Numbered from the stretch's first letter, positions 7,589 through 15,638 are shown. The stretch: 40,311 nt of DNA from Oscillospiraceae bacterium (GCA_009785525.1 WQWC01000017.1:1-40311); one strand, 5' to 3'. Made by a program: numbers and translations. The notes: a model not told the origin generated them from the letters alone.

Positions 7589-8193
7589 TTGACTTCAACG
7601 CAAGATCAAAAAGAGCTTACGACAAAAAAGCGCATAATTATGATGACACGCACGACGGCAAGTTTACGAAGAAGTTTAAAGAGCTTCTGATTGCTAACGT
7701 GAGAATCAAAGACAATTATTCCGTGCTGGATGTTGCCTGCGGAAACGGAACTCTTCTGGCGGCACTGAGCAAGAAGGCCGCAATATCCGGACACGGCATT
7801 GATATCTCCTCTGAAATGATAAAAGCCGCATCGGCAAAGTATTCGAACCTTGAATTTAAGACAGCGGGATGCGAAGATATACCGTATCCAGACACGAAGT
7901 TTGACGTAATCACAGTCTGTGCGTCTTTTCATCACTTCCCGGATGTCAGCGCGTGTGCGAAAGAAGCGGAAAGACTGTTAAAGCCGCAGGGATTTTTGTA
8001 TATAGCTGAGGTTTGCCTCTCCGGGTTTCTTAGGGCATTGGTCAACCCTTTTATAAAACTGTCGAGAGCAGGGGACGTGCGATTTTACTCGGCTGAGGAA
8101 ATAATCAAAACTTTCACAGACAGAGGGTTTGGGCCTGTTGATGTTATCAAAGAGGGGCATATTCAGCTGGTAAAACTACAAAAAAATAGATAA
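7585..8193 (+). CDS. Class I SAM-dependent methyltransferase (UbiE/methyltransferase_11 type)
   Basis: 202 residues. SAM-binding motif I VLDVACGNG at about residues 47-55, acidic loop GIDISSEMI, motif DIPYPDTKFDVITVCASFHHF and the post-motif RLLKPQGFLYIAEV are typical of small-molecule methyltransferases. Its ATG overlaps the stop of the GlmU-like gene (ATGA), so the two are translationally coupled. The substrate cannot be told; the preceding genes suggest a cell-envelope or sugar-nucleotide context, but this is inference. It ends 24 bases before the rpsF promoter. Confidence 0.85.
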   Translation: MIDFNARSKRAYDKKAHNYDDTHDGKFTKKFKELLIANVRIKDNYSVLDVACGNGTLLAALSKKAAISGHGIDISSEMIKAASAKYSNLEFKTAGCEDIPYPDTKFDVITVCASFHHFPDVSACAKEAERLLKPQGFLYIAEVCLSGFLRALVNPFIKLSRAGDVRFYSAEEIIKTFTDRGFGPVDVIKEGHIQLVKLQKNR

Positions 8194-8217
8194 TCTGTGC
8201 AAAACCAAAATTACAGC

Positions 8218-8245
8218 TTGACAAACTGGGGTGTTTGTATATAAT
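8218..8245 (+). promoter_or_regulatory. Sigma-A promoter of the rpsF-ssb-rpsR operon
   Basis: TTGACA at 8218-8223, 16-base spacer, TATAAT at 8240-8245: both hexamers match consensus. It leaves an RNA leader of about 60 bases before rpsF. Confidence 0.85.
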
Positions 8246-8262
8246 AGGTTTGTTCTAAAATT

Positions 8263-8305
8263 CCTTGCCCTTGGCGTGACTGGGGGCCGCTAGACCAGAA
8301 GGAGG
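8263..8305 (+). promoter_or_regulatory. Candidate rpsF leader hairpin pairing with the ribosome binding site
   Basis: CCTT (8269-8272) and CTGG (8280-8283) can pair with CCAG (8295-8298) and AAGG (8299-8302), leaving a one-sided 7-base internal loop and an 11-base apical loop containing GGCCGC. The AAGG belongs to the AAGGAGG ribosome binding site of rpsF. S6:S18-binding leader RNAs with an exposed CCG are known upstream of rpsF in many bacteria; whether this is one is inference from position and shape. Confidence 0.4.
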
Positions 8306-8312
8306 TTAAAAT

Positions 8313-8609
8313 ATGGCGAAAATTACTGCGAATTATGAACTTATGTACATCATCGACATTGATCTGGGAGAAGAGCAGGTCGCCGCAACGGTGGAGAGGT
8401 TTAAATCTCTTATCGAAGCGAACGGCACGGTCAATGAACTTGAGGAGATGGGCAAAAGAAAGCTTGCGTATCTCATCAACGACAAGCCTGAAGGGTATTA
8501 CGTGCTTGTGAAATTCACATCCGGCCCAGAATTCCCGGCAGAGCTTGACCGTGTCTTAAAGATTACGGATGGAGTCATGCGCTCGCTTATCACCGTTATC
8601 GGCGAATAA
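8313..8609 (+). CDS. rpsF: 30S ribosomal protein S6
   Basis: 98 residues, normal length for S6. The N-terminus (ANYELMYIIDIDLGEEQV) and the central MGKRKLAYLINDKPEGYYVL are the conserved ferredoxin-like fold of S6, which binds 16S rRNA with S18 on the platform of the small subunit. Start ATG follows AAGGAGG by 7 bases. First gene of the classical rpsF-ssb-rpsR operon, with its own consensus promoter and a candidate autoregulatory leader. Confidence 0.97.
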   Translation: MAKITANYELMYIIDIDLGEEQVAATVERFKSLIEANGTVNELEEMGKRKLAYLINDKPEGYYVLVKFTSGPEFPAELDRVLKITDGVMRSLITVIGE

Positions 8610-8622
8610 GGGGGGCAGCTTA

Positions 8623-9066
8623 ATGAATCAGATTGTTCTGATGGGCAGGCTGACCCGCGACCCGGAACTGCGGCACACACAAAGCGGCACTCCGGTAGCG
8701 TCATTTTCACTGGCTGTGGATCGAGGATTCACCTCAAAAGACGGGGGTGAAAGGCAGACGGATTTTATTGACATTGTGGCGTGGGATCGCCGCGGCGAAT
8801 TTGTCTCACGTTATTTTACAAAAGGCCAGATGTGTGCCGTTTCAGGCCGCCTGCAAATCCGCGACTGGACGGACAAAGACGGCAACAAACGCCGCACAGC
8901 CGAAGTAGTCGCCGACAACATCTATTTTACCGAGAGTAAAAAAAGCCGCGACGCCACAGTTGGCCGCGCGGAACCGAGAGACGATTACAGCTCAAACTAT
9001 ACATCGCCGGTCACAGGCTCTGATTTCGAGGAGTTGGATTTAGACGAAGGCGATTTACCATTCTAG
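8623..9066 (+). CDS. ssb: Single-stranded DNA-binding protein
   Basis: 147 residues from the ATG at 8623 (MNQIVLMGRLTRDPELRHTQ), 13 bases after the rpsF stop, with GGGGGGCAG upstream. An open frame continues further back but overlaps rpsF. The OB-fold covers residues 1-105 (SFSLAVDRGF, TDFIDIVAWDRRGEFVSRYF, SGRLQIRDWTDKDGNKR). A short acidic linker leads to the C-terminal tip DLPF, the tail that docks replication and repair proteins. It coats single-stranded DNA as a tetramer. Placement between S6 and S18 genes is conserved in Firmicutes. Confidence 0.97.
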   Translation: MNQIVLMGRLTRDPELRHTQSGTPVASFSLAVDRGFTSKDGGERQTDFIDIVAWDRRGEFVSRYFTKGQMCAVSGRLQIRDWTDKDGNKRRTAEVVADNIYFTESKKSRDATVGRAEPRDDYSSNYTSPVTGSDFEELDLDEGDLPF

Positions 9067-9102
9067 CTTTAAGGTTTAATTTGAAAGGAATGTTCATAAA
9101 AT

Positions 9103-9345
9103 ATGGCAAATGAAAGAGAACACAGGCCGCATAATCGCAAACGCAGAAAAGTATGTCAGTTCTGCGTGGACAGAACTCAGGATATAGATTACAAAGACGC
9201 GGTCAAACTCCGCCGTTATCTCTCAGAGCGCAGCAAGATTCTGCCGCGCAGGACGACCGGGGTATGCGCACGTCACCAGCGACGGCTGATGGTCGCTATC
9301 AAACGCGCCCGTCAAATCGCGCTTCTGCCTTACGTTACGGATTAA
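9103..9345 (+). CDS. rpsR: 30S ribosomal protein S18
   Basis: 80 residues. A basic N-terminus ([17 protein letters not shown]) is followed by [20 protein letters not shown] and [31 protein letters not shown], the core signature of S18. Partner of S6 on the small subunit. CQFC with further cysteines is compatible with a zinc-binding (C+) form, though only part of such a site is present. Preceded by GAAAGGAATG. Last gene of the operon; aspS with its own T-box leader follows. Confidence 0.97.
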   Translation: MANEREHRPHNRKRRKVCQFCVDRTQDIDYKDAVKLRRYLSERSKILPRRTTGVCARHQRRLMVAIKRARQIALLPYVTD

Positions 9346-9371
9346 CGTCATACACATACGCAACATACTAT
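9342..9371 (+). promoter_or_regulatory. Possible promoter of the aspS T-box transcript
   Basis: TTAACG at 9342-9347, 18-base spacer, TACTAT at 9366-9371. Moderate matches only, but the position, directly before the T-box leader and overlapping the rpsR stop, is right. Confidence 0.4.
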
Positions 9372-9377
9372 AGATGC

Positions 9378-9592
9378 ACGGAGACTCCTGCTTTTTGTGG
9401 AAATTCTGTCAGAGAGGCCGCGCCATGGGCTGAAAGCGCGGCTCAGAAGAGTAGTAAGTTGGGGGACACTTCAGTGCTTTGAGTTGAATATTTTTCTTAA
9501 AGTGGACGCGTGTGTACGCGTCAATGCGGGTGGCACCGCGGGTTTCAATCAAACTCGTCCCGGGAATCATTGATTCTTGGGACGTTATTTTT
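9378..9592 (+). promoter_or_regulatory. T-box leader of aspS with Asp (GAC) specifier and terminator
   Basis: Elements in order: AGAGAG at 9411-9416, stem GCCGCGC / GCGCGGC (9417-9442), putative specifier GAC at 9465-9467 followed by A, stem GACGCG / CGCGTC (9505-9521), T-box core GGGTGGCACCGCGGG at 9528-9542, and terminator CGTCCC...GGGACG (9556-9584) with an inner GAATCA/TGATTC stem and a TTATTTTT tail. Uncharged tRNA-Asp would pair with GAC and the T-box bulge, forming the antiterminator and allowing aspS transcription. The specifier was placed by alignment with the Trp T-box at 17105-17406. Confidence 0.88.
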
Positions 9593-9605
9593 GTTTATAT
9601 TCATC

Positions 9606-9681
9606 TGTAGGGGCGCGCATTGCGCGTCCACAATCAACACCACGGAGAGGCCACCACGGACGGCCAATGGCCGCCCCTACA
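9606..9681. repeat. Intergenic palindromic repeat, copy B (76 bp), inside the aspS leader
   Basis: TGTAGGGGCG ... CGCCCCTACA ends, with inner palindromes GGGCGCGCATTGCGCGTCC and GGACGGCCAATGGCCGCCCC. It lies between the T-box terminator and the aspS ribosome binding site, so it is part of the aspS mRNA 5' end. Confidence 0.8.
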
Positions 9682-9716
9682 GGATGTGCAGCGATTTAAA
9701 ATCAGGAGGAATCACT

Positions 9717-11450
9717 ATGTTAAGAACACATTTGGCTGGGGAACTTAGGCAAGAGAATATTGGGGAACATGTGCGCCTTTCCGGGTGGGTTGATACAATT
9801 CGCGACCATGGCGGGGTGAAGTTTCTTGACATTCGTGACTATAGCGGAATAACACAAGTTGTCCTGCATGACGACACCATGCTCGACGGAGTCAACCGCG
9901 AAACGGTGATCTCCATCTCCGGGAAGCTGCGGGCACGGGATGATGAATCAATCAACCCCAAGCTCGGCACAGGATACGTTGAAGTCTTTGCCGATGCGCT
10001 TGAAATCTTAGGCGAATGCAAAAACACGCTGCCGTTTGAGATAAGCGAATCAACCTCCACGCGGGAGGATTTGCGCCTTAAATATCGGTATCTGGACCTG
10101 CGCAACCCCGCGCTGCACAACAATATTGTTTTGCGCGCGCAGATTATCAGCTTCATCCGCCAGCAGATGGAAGGTCTGGGATTCCTAGAAATGCAAACCC
10201 CTATACTAACGGCGTCCTCCCCCGAAGGCGCACGGGATTATCTTGTGCCCAGCAGAAAGCACAAAGGCAAATTTTACGCATTGCCTCAGGCTCCGCAACA
10301 GTTTAAGCAGCTTTTGATGGTATCCGGATTTGACAAATATTTTCAGATCGCCCCATGCTTCCGCGATGAAGACGCGCGTGCCGACCGCTCACCCGGGGAA
10401 TTCTATCAGCTGGATTTCGAGATGGCGTTTGCCGAGCAGGAGGATGTCTTCAAAGTCGCTGAAACGGTTATGTATGAGACGTTTACGAAATTCGCTAACG
10501 TGGGAATGAAGATATCCCCTCCCCCGTTCCGCCGGATTCCGTATGATGAGGCGATGCTGCGCTATGGCTCAGACAAGCCGGATCTCAGGAATCCGCTGAT
10601 AATTTGCGATTTGACCGAGTTCTTCTCAAGGGTGGAGTTCCCGATGTTCCGGAACAAGCCCGTACGCGGGATAGTCGCCAACTGCGCTGGCAAGCCGAGG
10701 AGTTTCTTTGACAATTCGCTGAAATTCGCAACAAATATCGGCATGAAAGGCCTTGGCTATATAACGCTTAACGGCGGCGAATTTAAAGGCCCAATAGAAA
10801 AATTCCTGTCTGACGAGCAAAAGAAAGAGCTTATAAACACTCTCGATATCAAAGAAGGCGAAACGCTGTTCTTCATCTGCGATGCCGAGACTGTCGTTAA
10901 CGGATTGGCCGGAGAAATCAGAAACTGGCTCGGGCAGGAGCTTGAGGTTATAGATCAAAACGCATTCGAGTTCTGCTATGTAACAGACTACCCGATGTAC
11001 GAGTATAACCCCGAAACCCGCGGGATAGACTTCACCCATAACCCGTTCTCAATGCCAATCGGCGGGCTTGAGGCGCTGGAAAATAAAGACCCGCTTGATA
11101 TTTACGCATATCAGTACGATATCGTCTGCAACGGAGTGGAGCTGTCATCCGGCGCGGTGCGGAATCATTCGCCGGAGATAATGAAAAAAGCGTTCAGTAT
11201 CGCCGGATACTCGGAAGAAGAGCTCGAACGCCGCTTCGGTGCACTGTACACCGCATTTCAATACGGCGCGCCGCCGCATGCCGGGATGGCACCGGGGATT
11301 GACAGGATAGTCATGCTGCTGGCAGGAGAGGAGACTATCCGCGATGTTATCGCCTTTCCGCTCAACGGCAACGCGCAGGATCTTATGCTGGGCGCACCGG
11401 GCGAGGTCACGGAGAAGCAGTTGAAAGAGGTTCATATTGGCGTGCTATAG
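9717..11450 (+). CDS. aspS: Aspartyl-tRNA synthetase
   Basis: 577 residues from ATG 9717 (MLRTHLAGELRQENIGEHV), 6 bases after AGGAGGA. The frame is open further upstream, but that part is the T-box leader and repeat. An anticodon-binding OB domain (about 1-110) precedes the class II catalytic core: motif 2 FRDEDARADRSPGEFYQLDFEM and motif 3 GAPPHAGMAPGIDRIVMLL near 525. Between them lies the GAD insertion typical of bacterial-type AspRS. It charges tRNA-Asp with aspartate. In many bacteria lacking AsnRS the enzyme is non-discriminating; this cannot be decided here. Two small residue changes (SPGEFYQ where QPEFTQ is usual) lie inside motif 2. Confidence 0.96.
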   Translation: MLRTHLAGELRQENIGEHVRLSGWVDTIRDHGGVKFLDIRDYSGITQVVLHDDTMLDGVNRETVISISGKLRARDDESINPKLGTGYVEVFADALEILGECKNTLPFEISESTSTREDLRLKYRYLDLRNPALHNNIVLRAQIISFIRQQMEGLGFLEMQTPILTASSPEGARDYLVPSRKHKGKFYALPQAPQQFKQLLMVSGFDKYFQIAPCFRDEDARADRSPGEFYQLDFEMAFAEQEDVFKVAETVMYETFTKFANVGMKISPPPFRRIPYDEAMLRYGSDKPDLRNPLIICDLTEFFSRVEFPMFRNKPVRGIVANCAGKPRSFFDNSLKFATNIGMKGLGYITLNGGEFKGPIEKFLSDEQKKELINTLDIKEGETLFFICDAETVVNGLAGEIRNWLGQELEVIDQNAFEFCYVTDYPMYEYNPETRGIDFTHNPFSMPIGGLEALENKDPLDIYAYQYDIVCNGVELSSGAVRNHSPEIMKKAFSIAGYSEEELERRFGALYTAFQYGAPPHAGMAPGIDRIVMLLAGEETIRDVIAFPLNGNAQDLMLGAPGEVTEKQLKEVHIGVL

Positions 11451-11452
11451 AT

Positions 11453-11533
11453 TGTAAGGGGACGATGGCAATCGTCCCATCAAAGCGCTGGTGAATCGTG
11501 CAAATCACGGGCGGATTGCCATCCGCTCTTACA
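11453..11533. repeat. Intergenic palindromic repeat, copy C (81 bp)
   Basis: TGTAAGGGG ... CTCTTACA ends. The arms are GGGACGATGGCAATCGTCCC and GGGCGGATTGCCATCCGC, so the core words GATGGCAATC and GATTGCCATC stand as inverted partners. Starts 3 bases after the aspS stop, where it may also act as a transcript 3' end structure. Confidence 0.75.
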
Positions 11534-11581
11534 TAAAACGGCGGGACACATTATCAAATAATTTAATGGAGGTAACATTCT

Positions 11582-12856
11582 GTGCAGAAAAAACAAGGTA
11601 TCTACGCCGTAATTGCGGCAATAGCAATTCAGATTATTAACGGCATCACGTATATTTGGAGTGTGTTTCAGACAGGAGTCGCATATAGTATCTTTGGCGG
11701 CGATAACGCGGCGGCGGGGCTTACTTTTTCGATATTGATTCTCGCATTGACTATCAGCGCGGGGATAGGCGGCAAACTTGCCTTGAGATATTCCACCCGC
11801 AGGGCTGTATTTATCGGCGGAATTATTATGAGTGTGGGCTTTTTGACAGCTTCTTTTGCAACTGAGAGCGTCGCGTGGCTTCTGTGGCTTTCTTACGGTG
11901 TAATGGTCGGTGTTGGCATGGGCTTTACATACTCCACAACCATCGCATGCGCACAGAAATGGTATCCCCACAAGAAAGGGCTCATCACTGGCATAATCAT
12001 AGCCGGATTCGGCTTCAGCGGTGTTATATTTACACCTATTGTTGAACTGCTAATTTCCGCTTTCGGCGGAAGCGGCCAGGGCGGTGAACTCAGGACATTT
12101 ATGGTTCTAGGCGCGGTTTCACTGATAGTATGTACCGTGGGCAGCATTTTCCTGAAAAACCCGCCTGAAGGATACATGGCTACTGGCGCTGCGGCGTCGA
12201 ATTCAGCCGCAGCCTCCACGTCGGCGGCTAACAACGCGGTAGCGTCTGATTCGTCAAATGATAAAACGCCGCTACAAATGCTCAAAACTCCGCAATTCTA
12301 CTTAATGTCCGTGACGTATTTGCTTGCCTGCCTAGCCGGCCAAATGATAATAGCTTTCGCAAGGCCTATCACGGTAGACCGCGGCTTTGAGGCGGTCGCC
12401 GCACTTAGCGTTATATTACTTGCCGTATTTAACTCGACCGGGCGCATTATTTGGGGTCTCATTTTAGATAAAATCGGGAGTAGCAAAACGATTCTCATAC
12501 TGCTTTTGGGCACTGCTGTCGGGTCGTTCTTCGTCATGCAGGTACAGGGCTTTTGGGTTTTCATTTTGATTGCGCTGATAGCATTCTTCTTCGGCGGGCT
12601 TTTGGTTAGCTTTCCGCCATTAACAGCTAATCTTTTCGGGGCAAAAAACATGTCGGCGAATTACGGAATTGTTCTGATAAGCTTTGGTGTGGGCGCTGTC
12701 CTCGCATCACAAATCGCGGGCTTTTACAGGAACCGCGCAGAGTACGCCGCAGACGTCGGACTCATGTTCCCGGCATTTGTAATCGCCGCCTTATGCGCCG
12801 TCGCCGGAATTGTTATGATGCTGATTTTGAGCAAAATGACAAAGCGTAAAGCTTAG
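11582..12856 (+). CDS. MFS transporter, oxalate/formate antiporter (OFA)-like
   Basis: 424 residues with twelve hydrophobic segments. Starts at GTG 11582 after GGAGGTAA. The opening GIYAVIAAIAIQIINGITYIWSVFQ and the loop YSTTIACAQKWYPHKKGLITGIIIAGFG are characteristic of the OFA group of the major facilitator superfamily, which exchanges organic anions such as oxalate and formate. Substrate is not predictable here. The cytoplasmic loop between helices 6 and 7 (about residues 197-228) is a low-complexity Ala/Ser/Asn stretch, unusual but in a variable place. The next gene, 55 bases on, is an unrelated AEC carrier that could move similar acids. Confidence 0.85.
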   Translation: MQKKQGIYAVIAAIAIQIINGITYIWSVFQTGVAYSIFGGDNAAAGLTFSILILALTISAGIGGKLALRYSTRRAVFIGGIIMSVGFLTASFATESVAWLLWLSYGVMVGVGMGFTYSTTIACAQKWYPHKKGLITGIIIAGFGFSGVIFTPIVELLISAFGGSGQGGELRTFMVLGAVSLIVCTVGSIFLKNPPEGYMATGAAASNSAAASTSAANNAVASDSSNDKTPLQMLKTPQFYLMSVTYLLACLAGQMIIAFARPITVDRGFEAVAALSVILLAVFNSTGRIIWGLILDKIGSSKTILILLLGTAVGSFFVMQVQGFWVFILIALIAFFFGGLLVSFPPLTANLFGAKNMSANYGIVLISFGVGAVLASQIAGFYRNRAEYAADVGLMFPAFVIAALCAVAGIVMMLILSKMTKRKA

Positions 12857-12911
12857 CACAGAATAAAGAACGATTAAACAACTATTAAACTTAAACGGGG
12901 AGCCATAATAT

Positions 12912-13826
12912 ATGGATATGCGGTTAATAATTAGCCAGATGGTGGTGCTTTTCCTATTGCTTGCCGTGGGTTACGTTTTAGGCAAAAAGGCGCTGTCGTC
13001 GGAGGCTGACAAGCTTCTGACAAGACTTGTTCTCGGAGTGACCGTCCCATGCACGATTTTAAACTCCGTTATGAACAGCACCATAGAAGGGTCGATTGTG
13101 GATGCCGCATTTTTCATGCTGATGACGGTGATTTTTTTCGCAATAGCCCACCTTATCACAATCCCCTCGGTACGTTTATTGCGAGGAGCGAAAAAAGACC
13201 GCGGCGTATATGCTTGCTCGGCAACTTTCGGCAACGTCGGGTTTATGGGGTTTCCCGCGACTTACGCTATTTTTGGGGCGGCGTCCGCTTTCTACGTTGC
13301 ACTGCTTAACATGCCGTTTACCCTGCTTATGTTTTCCGTCGGCACAGCGATGATAGCGGGCAGTGGAAAAAAAATAAACTTCAAAATCCTTTTAAATCCG
13401 GCGATGATAGCGGCGTACTTATCCATCCTTATCTTCGCCACCGGGTTCCAGACCCCTATCATAATCGCCGATGCAGTGGGGATAGTCAGCGGAATAACAA
13501 CGCCTGTTTCTATGATTGTTATCGGCTCTACCCTTGCCAAAATGCCGATTAAAGATCTGTTTTCCGATTGGCGTATTTACCCCGTGACGCTGTTGAAACT
13601 TATAGTAATCCCAGTTGTCACATGGCTTGTACTCAGGCAGTTTATAACAAACGAGTTGATGCTGGGCGTTTTAGTCGTCCTCTCCGGAATGCCGACTGCC
13701 GCCACAGCGACAATGCTGGCGGTGGAACACGGCGGTAACGAAAAAACCGCATCTGCCGTTACGTTTTTGACAACACTGCTGTCCTGCGTGACGATACCTC
13801 TGACTGTGTTTTTGTTGCTTAGTTGA
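12912..13826 (+). CDS. AEC (auxin efflux carrier) family transporter
   Basis: 304 residues with about ten membrane segments. Conserved features of the AEC/MleP family are visible: an early half with VPCTILNSVM, the central ATFGNVGFMGFPATYAIFG motif, and a second half with TTPVSMIVIGSTLA and SGMPTAATATMLAVEHGG near the C-terminus. Bacterial members export or take up malate, malonate or other organic acids. Ribosome binding site GGGGAGCC. It follows the MFS gene in the same direction and ends at a strong terminator at 13860-13894. Substrate unknown. Confidence 0.88.
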   Translation: MDMRLIISQMVVLFLLLAVGYVLGKKALSSEADKLLTRLVLGVTVPCTILNSVMNSTIEGSIVDAAFFMLMTVIFFAIAHLITIPSVRLLRGAKKDRGVYACSATFGNVGFMGFPATYAIFGAASAFYVALLNMPFTLLMFSVGTAMIAGSGKKINFKILLNPAMIAAYLSILIFATGFQTPIIIADAVGIVSGITTPVSMIVIGSTLAKMPIKDLFSDWRIYPVTLLKLIVIPVVTWLVLRQFITNELMLGVLVVLSGMPTAATATMLAVEHGGNEKTASAVTFLTTLLSCVTIPLTVFLLLS

Positions 13827-13859
13827 GGTGGCACGCCAGCGTGGCAATATATATTAGGC

Positions 13860-13894
13860 AAAACACCCGCTGACCGCAGTCGGCGGGTGTTTTG
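13860..13894 (+). terminator. Terminator after the two transporter genes
   Basis: AAAACACCCGC (13860-13870) and GCGGGTGTTTTG (13884-13894), an 11-bp stem with A and T runs on both sides, so it can work in both directions. Its right half recurs, inverted, at 15639-15660. Confidence 0.85.
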
Positions 13895-13962
13895 TAAAAA
13901 ATCAAATCATCCAACATTTTGGCGCTCTCATTCGTATTACTAGTGAAAGGAGGTTTTCACCG

Positions 13963-14466
13963 ATGAATAATCCTACTCTGGCGTGTGCTGAGGATGGCAC
14001 GCCACAAACATTTGAGGAAATTTACGAGCGGCAGTTCGCTATGGTGTACCGGGTCTGCTTTTCATATATGAAAAATACGGCTGATGCCGAAGACGCGGCC
14101 GCCGATGTATTCGCGAAATTGCTGAAACACGGTGTGCTATTTAAAAGCGCCGAGCATGAAAAGGCGTGGCTTTTGCGGACAGCGATCAATCAGTGTAAAG
14201 ATCATCTCAAGCGATTGTGGCGCAGCTCGGCAAGTATAGATGACTACAAGAACCTGGAATCCGCAAATACATTCCGGGAAAGCGAATTGTTAAAAACGGT
14301 TTTGGACTTGCCTGAACGCTATAAAGATGTGATATATCTCTATTATTACGAAGGTTATTCAACAAAGGAAATCGCCCAGATACTTAAAAAACCGCCGTCC
14401 ACCATTCGTTATCACATGCGCGAGGCAAGGAACCACTTGAAAGGAGTGTTGGAAAATGAGGAATGA
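13963..14466 (+). CDS. ECF-type RNA polymerase sigma factor
   Basis: 167 residues. Region sigma-2 at about 16-85 (FEEIYERQFAMVYRVCFSYMKNTADAEDAAADVFAKLL, promoter melting and -10 recognition) and region sigma-4 at about 112-162 (LPERYKDVIYLYYYEGYSTKEIAQILKKPPSTIRYHMREA, -35 recognition). No sigma-1 or sigma-3, as expected for group IV factors. GAAAGGAGG precedes the ATG. The following gene starts 11 bases inside this one and encodes a membrane protein, the usual layout of a sigma factor with its anti-sigma partner. Confidence 0.93.
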   Translation: MNNPTLACAEDGTPQTFEEIYERQFAMVYRVCFSYMKNTADAEDAAADVFAKLLKHGVLFKSAEHEKAWLLRTAINQCKDHLKRLWRSSASIDDYKNLESANTFRESELLKTVLDLPERYKDVIYLYYYEGYSTKEIAQILKKPPSTIRYHMREARNHLKGVLENEE

Positions 14467-15568
14467 GAAAATAGTAAAGGCGTATGATTCCATTCATGCG
14501 GGCGATGAGATAAAAAGGCGTGTATTCGAGAAAGCCATGCGGAAGCAACCAAAGAAATATCTATCTGTACGCACTTTTGCCGCAACTGCGGCAGTACTGG
14601 TGCTCGCAGTACTCGGGTATACGCTCCTGACACCGCAGAGCGGAAACAGCTTCTTCGTGCGGGCCTATGCGCTTATTGAACAGGCGGACGGCACAATCGG
14701 GCTGCACGAGGTTGATGTTATAGACCGGAGCAGAGTAAAGGAGCAGATATCAATTTGGCAGATATCTGAACACGATGATGAGCGTTTCTTTATCAGCGTC
14801 GGATTGCGGCATGGCGGAAAGAACATTGAAAGCGTGGAATTTTCCGTGGATGAAGGGTTCTTCGCAACTCAGCTCATCAGCGATTTCAACAAAGAAGCCT
14901 TCAGCAGTTTCAACAATAAAACCTTCAGAGTCGCCGGGTCGATTCACACCGGATCGCACAACCCCTTGTTCTGCACGGACTTTGTTGTGGTTGGAAATAC
15001 AATAACTTCGGAACAACTCTATGACGATCTTCTATTGTTCTGGGGTACTTATCATAACGGGTTGCAAAACATTCTTGACTATATAGTAATTCGGGCCACG
15101 GCGACATTTTACAATGGCGAAACCGAGACATTGATGGTTACAATTGACAATTCGAGGCTTGCAAGGGCGCTGGGAATGTCACTGGATGAATTGATGGAAT
15201 ATGAGCGTCAACGATCCGCGTATTTGTCCGCGTATTTGCTTGAGCATCATGACCATTACATGAGCATCCCGCTGGAATATTTGGAACTAGTGGGCGAGGG
15301 CATAAGCCACTTTACCTATGATCCCGTATACAACGCTCTATACTGGCCGGGCGTCGGGCTTGTGCAGAAAGAACTTTTGGAGTTTGACGAAAACGGCCTC
15401 GCCCGGCACAGTTTTGTGTATAGTGGCGAACCCGACAGCAACGAAAGCATGTGGACTGGCGTGATATGGGGAGTGAGTGCCGTGGTGATAGAGCGCGACG
15501 CTAATGGCGAGCTGACCGGAAGACTCTACAGAGTACCGGATGAGCTGAGGGCCTCCAGCGCGCCGTGA
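14456..15568 (+). CDS. Probable anti-sigma factor, single-pass membrane protein with a novel-looking ectodomain
   Basis: 370 residues. The cytoplasmic N-terminus (1-38) is short and basic (DEIKRRVFEKAMRKQPKKYL). One membrane span lies at about 41-59 (FAATAAVLVLAVLGYTLL), and about 310 residues are predicted outside. The arrangement resembles DUF4179-type anti-sigma proteins of Clostridia, where the short inner part holds the sigma factor, but no sequence signature of a known anti-sigma domain (such as a zinc-binding HxxxCxxC) is visible. The ectodomain is rich in beta-strand-like and acidic stretches (LYWPGVGLVQKELLEF). Role inferred from overlap with the sigma gene. A strong terminator follows at 15594. 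Confidence 0.7.
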   Translation: MRNEKIVKAYDSIHAGDEIKRRVFEKAMRKQPKKYLSVRTFAATAAVLVLAVLGYTLLTPQSGNSFFVRAYALIEQADGTIGLHEVDVIDRSRVKEQISIWQISEHDDERFFISVGLRHGGKNIESVEFSVDEGFFATQLISDFNKEAFSSFNNKTFRVAGSIHTGSHNPLFCTDFVVVGNTITSEQLYDDLLLFWGTYHNGLQNILDYIVIRATATFYNGETETLMVTIDNSRLARALGMSLDELMEYERQRSAYLSAYLLEHHDHYMSIPLEYLELVGEGISHFTYDPVYNALYWPGVGLVQKELLEFDENGLARHSFVYSGEPDSNESMWTGVIWGVSAVVIERDANGELTGRLYRVPDELRASSAP

Positions 15569-15593
15569 TTTCTGTGAGACAGACTTACGCAGA

Positions 15594-15629
15594 CAGACGC
15601 CTCCGCATAAGAGGCGTCTGCTTTTTTTT
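15594..15629 (+). terminator. Terminator of the sigma/anti-sigma operon
   Basis: CAGACGCCTC (15594-15603), loop CGCATAA, GAGGCGTCTG (15611-15620), then C and eight Ts: a textbook rho-independent terminator 25 bases after the stop. Confidence 0.93.
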
Positions 15630-15638
15630 GCTGGAAAC

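Noticed and set aside
9510-9716. Upstream extension of the aspS frame
   Set aside because: It runs through the T-box core, terminator and a repeat unit; the real start at 9717 has AGGAGGA and begins the conserved protein.
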